Of a DNA stretch of 27,504 nucleotides, positions 23,099 to 27,504 are shown piece by piece. Under the pieces are notes generated by a model. It ran no database searches. It was not told where the DNA came from and worked only from the letters and a program-made list of their open reading frames with translations. Positions within the stretch are counted from its first letter, which is position 1, and the number at the start of each line of letters is the position of its first letter. The translations under genes were made by a program, and so were the position numbers. The stretch comes from an uncultured bacterium (lineage in GTDB: Bacteria > Bacillota > Negativicutes > Acidaminococcales > Acidaminococcaceae), in the NCBI GenBank assembly GCA_905215645.1, contig CAJMQS010000027.1:1-27504 (forward strand), given 5' to 3'.

Positions 23099-23422
23099 AT
23101 GGAAAAAAAGAAATACAACTGCCCAGTGGAAGCAGCCCTGAGCCAGTTGGGAGGCAAATACAAGGCCATCATCCTCTATTATCTGCTGACGGAAAACGTC
23201 CTGCGTTTCAGCCAGATCCAGCGCCATATCCCCCGGGCCACGGCAAAAATGCTCACCCAGCAGCTCCGGGAGCTGGAAGGGGATGGACTGATCCACCGCA
23301 CGGTCTATCCGGTGGTCCCGCCCAAGACGGAATATACACTGACGCCCCGGGGAGAATCTCTCCGGCCCGTGATTTTCGCCATCTGCGACTGGGGCCGGGA
23401 ATACATGGCCGGGACCTTTTAA
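23099..23422 (+). CDS. HxlR-family transcriptional regulator
   Basis: The 107-residue winged-helix protein shows YNCPVEAALSQLGGKYKAII, MLTQQLRELEGDGLIHRTVY and YTLTPRGESLRPVI, all typical of HxlR. Cys8 in the N-terminal NCP motif sits where redox-sensing members keep their reactive thiol. A second cysteine is Cys97. An in-frame start at 23048 exists, but ATG 23099 has AAGGAGG 7 nt upstream. It likely controls the divergent flavin reductase and possibly the downstream DJ-1-like gene. Confidence 0.9.
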   Translation: MEKKKYNCPVEAALSQLGGKYKAIILYYLLTENVLRFSQIQRHIPRATAKMLTQQLRELEGDGLIHRTVYPVVPPKTEYTLTPRGESLRPVIFAICDWGREYMAGTF

Positions 23423-23491
23423 CTCCAGCAGTTCCCTTTTGGAAACTTATATACAAAAAAGTACGTTCTTTCCATCGAAATTTTTTCTGTC

Positions 23492-23497
23492 TACAAT
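23492..23497 (+). promoter_or_regulatory. -10 element candidate for the DJ-1-like gene
   Basis: TACAAT lies 30 nt before the start codon. The -35 (TTTCCA/TTCCAT region, 16-17 bp upstream) is poor, so an activator or alternative start is possible. Confidence 0.35.
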
Positions 23498-23521
23498 AAA
23501 AAGAAAAAAGGAGTGGATCAT

Positions 23522-24373
23522 ATGAACCGTTTTGTCAAACTTTGTCTCACCGCTATGCTGGCTCTTCCCCTTGGTATACTGTCTGCCCAGCCTGTTTCTG
23601 CAGCCTCTGCCAAAGGAAAGATCCTGCTGATCGCCTCCAGCGAAAATACGCTGGAACTGGCCAACCACACAGCCATGCCTACCGGCTTTTTCCTCAATGA
23701 ACTGGCTGTACCCGCCGAATACCTCACAGAAAAGGGCTGGCAGGTAGTCCTGGCAACCCCGGAAGGGAAGGCGCCTGCCATGGATCAGGGATCCAACGAC
23801 AAAAAATTCTTCCAGGGCAGTGAAGAAGCACGGGCCAAAGCGGAAGCCTTCGCCAAAAATCTGCAGCCCATCTCCTTCCAACAGGCACTGGAAAACGGCC
23901 TGGACCAGTATGACGCCCTATTCATCCCAGGCGGCCATGCTCCCATGGGCAGCCTGATGGAAAACCGGGAACTGGGGATCATCCTGAAAGATTTCCACGC
24001 CAAACAAAAGCCCACTGCCATGATCTGCCATGGACCGGCTGCCTCTCTGGCGGCCCTGCCGGATCCCGCCGCCTACCGAAAAGCCTTGGTGGACCGGGAT
24101 GTGAAAAGCGTCCTCTCTCTGGGCAAGGGCTGGATCTATGACGGCTATGCCATGACCGCTCTTTCGGATGCGGAAGAATGGCCGGGCGAAGTAGCCAAAG
24201 GGACGGAAATGCCCTTTCATCTGGAGCAGGCCCTCCAGCTGGCCGGTGCCCGTATCCAAGTCCAGGGCATGAACCAGAGCCATGTGGTAAAGGACCGGGA
24301 ACTGATTACCGGTCAGAACCCGGCCTCCGACCTGGAATTGGCCAAAGCACTGGAAAAAGCGTTGGAAAAATAA
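23522..24373 (+). CDS. Exported DJ-1/PfpI superfamily protein (Hsp31-like)
   Basis: The 283-residue protein starts with a signal peptide (MNRFVKLCLTAMLALPLGIL, cleavage near VSAASA). The mature part has the Hsp31/GlxIII-like class I amidotransferase fold. Cys169 in MICHGPAASL is the nucleophile elbow, and FIPGGHAPMG with VLATPEGKAP are family segments. Homologues act as glyoxalase III, deglycase or chaperone, mostly in the cytoplasm, so export is notable. GTG 23513 is in frame, but ATG 23522 has AGGAG at 8 nt. It follows the HxlR gene by about 100 bp. Confidence 0.88.
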   Translation: MNRFVKLCLTAMLALPLGILSAQPVSAASAKGKILLIASSENTLELANHTAMPTGFFLNELAVPAEYLTEKGWQVVLATPEGKAPAMDQGSNDKKFFQGSEEARAKAEAFAKNLQPISFQQALENGLDQYDALFIPGGHAPMGSLMENRELGIILKDFHAKQKPTAMICHGPAASLAALPDPAAYRKALVDRDVKSVLSLGKGWIYDGYAMTALSDAEEWPGEVAKGTEMPFHLEQALQLAGARIQVQGMNQSHVVKDRELITGQNPASDLELAKALEKALEK

Positions 24374-24380
24374 AAAAAAG

Positions 24381-24420
24381 GGGTGTTGCCTGGGCAACAC
24401 CCTGTCAACGGTCAGCTGAC
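24381..24420. terminator. GGGTGTTGCC stem-loop plus heptamer pair after the DJ-1-like gene
   Basis: A 10-bp stem (24381-24390 with 24393-24402) follows an eight-A run after the stop codon. No U-tract follows; instead come heptamers GTCAACG GTCAGCT (24404-24417). On the minus strand the eight A become a U-tract. Confidence 0.6.
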
Positions 24421-24421
24421 A

Positions 24422-24470
24422 AAAAAAGACTGTGAAGAAATGACTTTTCCATTTCTTCACAGTCTTTTTT
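24422..24470. terminator. Strong bidirectional intrinsic terminator
   Basis: A stem of about 20 bp (24423-24442 with 24450-24469, 7-nt loop) is flanked by A- and T-runs. It separates the convergent DJ-1-like gene and the Met/His-tail membrane protein gene, overlapping the stop codon of the latter. Confidence 0.9.
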
Positions 24471-24972
24471 ACATATGATGCATCCCGCCCATCTGATGCA
24501 TTGGAGCGGGCATGGGCTGCCAGCCGGTAATGGTGGGATCCACCATGCCGAACACCATAGCCACGTGGCTCACCACCAAGAACCCGATCAAAAGACCGAA
24601 ATGCCGGAGGGTCCGCTGCTGGTCCGTGAGATGTTTCCCTGTGATTCCCAGTTCCATGAGAGCAATGGCCCCCAGGGGGAAGATGCCCAAAAGATAGGCC
24701 ACGATGGCCAGCTGATCCGCCCAGCCCTTCCAATGGATCCCGGGAATCACATTCACCAGAAGGTACAGCACCACCAGGGAAAAATAAACCCCGGCAGCGA
24801 TCCCCAGCCGATGGTTCCAGGCTTTCCAGCCCGCTGCCCTGCCGCCATAATAGGTAGTATAGAACTCCGTAGCCACCAGAGATTCCGCCAATACCACCGG
24901 GATCACCATGAAAAGGATTAGGTTCCAGGGCTGGTTGGCCGCCAGCAGATCCATATAATTCGTCATAACCAT
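24469..24972 (-). CDS. Four-helix membrane protein with Met/His-rich C-terminus
   Basis: The 167-residue protein has about four transmembrane helices (near 15-35, 50-72, 83-105, 125-147). It ends with PMPAPMHQMGGMHHM, rich in methionine and histidine, a composition typical of copper or silver binding sites. I believe it falls in a domain-of-unknown-function family of small Firmicutes membrane proteins and cannot name a function. AAAGGAG precedes the ATG by 9 nt; ATG 24966 is an alternative. Its promoter carries the TCS2-type operator. Confidence 0.8.
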   Translation of the reverse strand: MVMTNYMDLLAANQPWNLILFMVIPVVLAESLVATEFYTTYYGGRAAGWKAWNHRLGIAAGVYFSLVVLYLLVNVIPGIHWKGWADQLAIVAYLLGIFPLGAIALMELGITGKHLTDQQRTLRHFGLLIGFLVVSHVAMVFGMVDPTITGWQPMPAPMHQMGGMHHM

Positions 24973-25016
24973 TGCACATCGCTCCTTTGCTGTGATTCAT
25001 TTAAATTCATAGCGAT

Positions 25017-25071
25017 ATTATAGGGATAAAATGTGCAGATGGTGGGGAGAGAATATGAAGAAAATATGAAG
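25017..25071 (-). promoter_or_regulatory. TCS2-type operator and promoter of the Met/His-tail gene
   Basis: On the minus strand CTTCATATTTT CTTCATATTCT are tandem 11-bp repeats (plus-strand TGAAG at 25056-25060 and 25067-25071). A perfect -10 TATAAT is at 25017-25022. The distance from -10 to the nearer half-site is 34 bp, identical to the site at 27398-27452. Confidence 0.7.
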
Positions 25072-25096
25072 GGGCTGCTGCTCATGCAACACCCCC
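25071..25096. terminator. TGTTGC-family stem-loop after the TCS2 kinase gene
   Basis: An imperfect stem pairs GGGGCTGCTGC with GCAACACCCCC, placed between the kinase stop (25098) and the next operator. In the kinase sense CCCCTTCATATTTTC follows, a weak U-rich stretch that is also the operator. Confidence 0.5.
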
Positions 25097-25097
25097 T

Positions 25098-26246
25098 CTA
25101 CAATTCCACCACAAACTCCGCCCCGCCCTCTTTCCGGTTCCGGGCGATGATGGTCCCGCCCTGGGCTTCCACGAAGCTTTTGGCCAGAGAAAGCCCGATG
25201 CCGCTGCCGCCGGAAGCCCGGTTCCGGGATTTGTCCCCCCGGTAGAACTGTTCAAAGATATGGTCCAGGTCTTCCTGCGCAATCCCCGGCCCTTCATCGG
25301 CAATGGTCAGGCGCACCCGCTTCCCGACCGGTTCCATCTGCAGCAGGATGGCTGTCCCGGGATGGGTGTACCGGATGGCATTGGTGATCAAATTGTAGAG
25401 GATCTGGTTCACCCGGTCCGGATCCAGCTGCCGCACCGGAAGAGAAGGTGCCATATTTTTGACGAAATGGAGTCTCTTTTCTTCCAGCAGCGGTTCCAGC
25501 AGCTCCGCTGCCCGTTCCGCCTTTTCTCCCAGATCCACCGGCTGGAGATGGAGTTCCAATTGATGCACCTGAGCCAGGGAAAGATCCCGGAGATCCCCCA
25601 CCAGCCGAGTCAGCCGCATGACTTCTTCCTGCATGGAAAACAATTTCTCCGGCTCCGGATCTTCCACTCCGTCCAACATGCTTTCCAGATGCCCCTGGAG
25701 CACTGCAAGGGGCGTTTTCAGTTCATGGGCGATATTGGCCAAAAATTCCTGCCGGTTGCTTTCATTGGCAGCCAGCTCGGCGGACATCTGGTTGAACACA
25801 GCCGCCAGCTGCCCCACTTCATCCTGGGTCTCCACTGGTACTTCCTGCTTCAGATGACCCTGACGGATCTTTTCGGCCGCCTGGGACAGCTGCCGCAGGG
25901 GCCGGGTGATATTCCCGGACAGGAAATAACTCACCACCAAGCCCATTCCGGCAAACAAAAAGCCGATCCACCACAGGGACTTGTGATAAGATTCCACAAA
26001 GGTCCGTTCTGCTGCCCCCAGCATCATCCGGTGGTGCATGCCGCCCATCATCCCCCGGCCCATACCTCGGCCGTACCCGCCGGCAGCCTGACCCCCTTGG
26101 CCTGCCAGGGCAGACGGATCCTGGAGATACTGGAAGAAATGGGTTTCCATCTGCTGGCTGCAGATGTAGATTACAATCAGGGCACAGATGAGGATCAGTA
26201 GGAAGGTACTCACCATCATCTTATTCCGAACACTGTGAAAGCGCAT
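25098..26246 (-). CDS. Two-component sensor histidine kinase with Met/His-rich sensor loop (TCS2)
   Basis: The 382-residue kinase has transmembrane helices at about 10-30 and 92-113. They enclose a short loop containing GYGRGMGRGMMGGMHHRMM, a Gly/Met/His-rich segment suited to soft-metal binding. A HAMP domain follows, then HisKA with His174 (NIAHELKTP), and an ATPase domain with NLITNAIRY, IADEGPGI and GGSGIGLSLAK. It begins 3 bp after its regulator and is surely co-transcribed. A metal or redox signal is an inference from the loop composition. Confidence 0.93.
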   Translation of the reverse strand: MRFHSVRNKMMVSTFLLILICALIVIYICSQQMETHFFQYLQDPSALAGQGGQAAGGYGRGMGRGMMGGMHHRMMLGAAERTFVESYHKSLWWIGFLFAGMGLVVSYFLSGNITRPLRQLSQAAEKIRQGHLKQEVPVETQDEVGQLAAVFNQMSAELAANESNRQEFLANIAHELKTPLAVLQGHLESMLDGVEDPEPEKLFSMQEEVMRLTRLVGDLRDLSLAQVHQLELHLQPVDLGEKAERAAELLEPLLEEKRLHFVKNMAPSLPVRQLDPDRVNQILYNLITNAIRYTHPGTAILLQMEPVGKRVRLTIADEGPGIAQEDLDHIFEQFYRGDKSRNRASGGSGIGLSLAKSFVEAQGGTIIARNRKEGGAEFVVEL

Positions 26247-26249
26247 GGC

Positions 26250-26969
26250 TCAGCCTCCGAATTTATAACCGATGCCATAGACCGTCAGGATGTACCGAGG
26301 ATTTTTAGAATCCGGTTCGATTTTCTTTCTCAAATTCCGGATATGGGCATCGATGGTCCTCTCATATCCGTCAAAAGCAAATCCATGGCTATTTTCCATT
26401 AATTGCAGTCGGTTATAGACATGACCAGGGCTTTTCATAAGGACTTCCAGTAAACTGAATTCAATAGGAGTTAGCTCGATGGGTTTCCAGGCTTCCGAGT
26501 TCTCTTCTTTTCGGAACAGCAGGTGCCGGTCCATATCCAGTTCCAGGTTTCCCGTCCGGATCACGGTTTCCGCCGGACTTTCCTTCCCTTTGCCATACGC
26601 CCCGTAGGTCCGCCGGAGCAGCGCCCGGACCCGTGCCACCAGCTCCCGCATGCTGAACGGTTTGGTCACATAGTCGTCCGCTCCCAGTTCCAGGCCCATG
26701 AGCCGGTCGAACTCCGCATCCCGAGCCGTCAGCATGATGATGGGCACCGTGCTTTCCTGCCGGATGGTCCGGCACACATCCCGGCCGTCGATCTTGGGCA
26801 GCATCAGATCCAGCACCAGCAGCTGAGGCCGATCCTTCCGGAATACCCGCAGGGCTTCCTCCCCATCCCGGGCAGAAAATACCGTGAACTGTTCCTTTTG
26901 GAAATAGTTCACCAGCAGCTCCAACAACTTGGGGTCATCATCCACCAGCAGTACAGAATAGTTTTCCAT
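26250..26969 (-). CDS. OmpR/PhoB-family response regulator (TCS2)
   Basis: The 239-residue regulator has its phospho-acceptor at Asp54 (LLVLDLMLPKIDG), acidic residues D10-D12 and the lysine in YVTKPFSM. The winged-helix domain ends ILTVYGIGYKFGG. An in-frame extension to 27059 would run through the stem-loop upstream; ATG 26969 with GGAGGG at 4-5 nt is preferred. Likely targets are the flanking genes at 24469 and 27069, whose promoters share a phased operator. Confidence 0.95.
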   Translation of the reverse strand: MENYSVLLVDDDPKLLELLVNYFQKEQFTVFSARDGEEALRVFRKDRPQLLVLDLMLPKIDGRDVCRTIRQESTVPIIMLTARDAEFDRLMGLELGADDYVTKPFSMRELVARVRALLRRTYGAYGKGKESPAETVIRTGNLELDMDRHLLFRKEENSEAWKPIELTPIEFSLLEVLMKSPGHVYNRLQLMENSHGFAFDGYERTIDAHIRNLRKKIEPDSKNPRYILTVYGIGYKFGG

Positions 26970-26990
26970 AGTTCCCTCCTTGCTGGGAAC

Positions 26991-27020
26991 ATTATATAAA
27001 AAGGGGGTGTTGCTGTGCAA
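26991..27020 (-). promoter_or_regulatory. Promoter of the TCS2 operon overlapping a stem-loop
   Basis: On the minus strand TATAAT (26991-26996) lies 18 bp from TTGCAC (27015-27020), which is part of the stem-loop at 27003-27027. If used, the upstream terminator and the promoter occupy the same DNA. Confidence 0.45.
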
Positions 27021-27027
27021 CACCCCC
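27003..27027. terminator. GGGGGTGTTGC bidirectional terminator
   Basis: An 11-bp perfect stem (27003-27013 with 27017-27027) has T-runs on both sides (on the minus strand after it, on the plus strand after it). It is the only copy of this hairpin family with U-tracts in both directions and should terminate the small exported protein's transcript. Confidence 0.8.
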
Positions 27028-27033
27028 TTTTTT

Positions 27034-27061
27034 GTCAGCGGCCAACGGTCAGCAGTCAACA
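27034..27061. repeat. GTCANNN heptamer array beside the stem-loop
   Basis: Four heptamers in register: GTCAGCG GCCAACG GTCAGCA GTCAACA, lying between the stem-loop and the stop codon of the small exported protein. Confidence 0.6.
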
Positions 27062-27068
27062 GCCTCTA

Positions 27069-27344
27069 TCAGCTCTGCTGCCCCTGTCCCTGGCCGTCAT
27101 CTCCCCAACAAGGGGGCTGATCCTGGTTCCAGCAGCCGCCCCGGCGTCCGCCTCTCCAGTGCCGGCCGTTCTGGTTGTAATAAGGACATCCAACCTGGTT
27201 GTCCAACGCTTGTACAACCGGCTGTTTACCGCTTCCTGCTTCCGAAGCATGGACAGCCGGTGTGGAAAACAGCCGAGGCCCGGCCACGCTCCCTGCCGCA
27301 AAGAAAACGGCTGCCATTGCCATTGTCTTGAATTTTGTTGTCAT
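27069..27344 (-). CDS. Small exported Cys/Trp/Gly-rich protein
   Basis: The 91-residue product has a signal peptide (about 1-33, with AVFFAAGSVAG and cleavage near AVHASEA). The short mature part contains GCPYYNQNGRHWRGGRRGGC and PPCWGDDGQGQGQQS, with three cysteines and two of its three tryptophans next to a cysteine. I do not recognise the family. AAGGAT precedes the ATG. Its promoter shares spacing and operator with the gene at 24469, so it is probably part of the TCS2 response. A periplasmic metal- or redox-related role is only a guess. Confidence 0.7.
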   Translation of the reverse strand: MTTKFKTMAMAAVFFAAGSVAGPRLFSTPAVHASEAGSGKQPVVQALDNQVGCPYYNQNGRHWRGGRRGGCWNQDQPPCWGDDGQGQGQQS

Positions 27345-27397
27345 GATGGATCATCCTTTCTTCCTCATCCAGGAGGGTTTCTCTGTTCTTTGTCTTT

Positions 27398-27452
27398 ATT
27401 ATACCCGTTCCCTATGCAGGAGTTGTTGGGGAATTATGAAGAAAATGTGAAG
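27398..27452 (-). promoter_or_regulatory. TCS2-type operator and promoter of the small exported protein
   Basis: On the minus strand CTTCACATTTT CTTCATAATTC are 11-bp-spaced repeats (plus TGAAG at 27437-27441 and 27448-27452). The -10 TATAAT lies at 27398-27403, 34 bp from the nearer half-site. No -35 hexamer is recognisable. Confidence 0.7.
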
Positions 27453-27477
27453 GGGCTGTTGCATGCGCAACAGCCCC
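27452..27477. terminator. GGGGCTGTTGC stem-loop at the right edge
   Basis: An 11-bp perfect stem (27452-27462 with 27467-27477) is followed by TTT and then heptamers. Its arms are identical to the copy at 22123-22148. Confidence 0.6.
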
Positions 27478-27480
27478 TTT

Positions 27481-27504
27481 AGTCGGAAGTCAGGAGTCTG
27501 AAGT
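27481..27504. repeat. Partial family B element, copy B3 (cut by window end)
   Basis: AGTCGGA AGTCAGG AGTCTGA AGT starts 3 bp after a stem-loop, exactly as B2 does after 22148. The rest lies outside the window. Confidence 0.55.

Noticed and set aside
26970..27059. Longer N-terminus for the TCS2 regulator
   Set aside because: It would translate through a terminator hairpin, and the receiver domain begins normally at ATG 26969.

Overview
The window reads as ordinary chromosome of an anaerobic, GC-rich member of the Negativicutes, most likely an Acidaminococcus-like genus. This placement is an inference from gene content (a complete rnf operon, AmmeMemoRadiSam genes, small oxygen-sensitive Fe-S enzymes), the strong GC bias at third codon positions and the AT-rich promoters. 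No rRNA, tRNA, CRISPR array, phage gene or transposase gene was found.

Layout. Positions 1-250 hold an intergenic repeat unit. Positions 269-3872 hold three minus-strand genes: a radical SAM protein, an exported NlpC/P60 peptidoglycan hydrolase, and an AcoR-like enhancer-binding-protein relative with damaged AAA+ motifs. Divergent from these, positions 4171-11180 hold a nine-gene operon: rnfC-D-G-E-A-B, then an ApbE flavin transferase lipoprotein, a membrane-anchored NusG-domain-II protein and a HepS-I/Gx-transporter-like membrane protein. The Rnf complex couples ferredoxin:NAD+ electron transfer to ion pumping, and ApbE attaches FMN to RnfD and RnfG. Positions 11449-14392 hold a family-4-type uracil-DNA glycosylase, a MEMO-AMMECR1 fusion protein and its radical SAM partner.

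Positions 14639-18035 hold a minus-strand block: an OmpR-type two-component system (TCS1) and, downstream, a PepSY-like membrane protein with a collagen-like stretch and a small charged exported protein. Both promoters in this block carry the same 11-bp-spaced direct-repeat operator. Positions 18036-18640 have no protein gene but hold a strong promoter followed by a multi-hairpin RNA candidate. Next come an aconitase-family hydratase (minus) and a divergent LysR regulator (plus), then a flavin reductase divergent from an HxlR regulator, followed by an exported DJ-1/PfpI protein. The right end holds a four-helix membrane protein with a Met/His-rich tail, a second OmpR-type two-component system (TCS2) whose sensor loop is also Met/His-rich, and a small exported Cys/Trp/Gly-rich protein. 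TCS2-like operators sit at identical spacing in front of the two putative target genes.

The most unusual feature is intergenic. Eleven related stem-loops (arms with TGTTGC/GCAACA) sit at gene ends. Many are followed by arrays of heptamers with consensus GTCANNN. In two families (163 bp and 185 bp) these heptamers form terminal inverted repeats around a structured non-coding core. The 163-bp element occurs twice in inverted orientation, nearly identical, bracketing about 14 kb.
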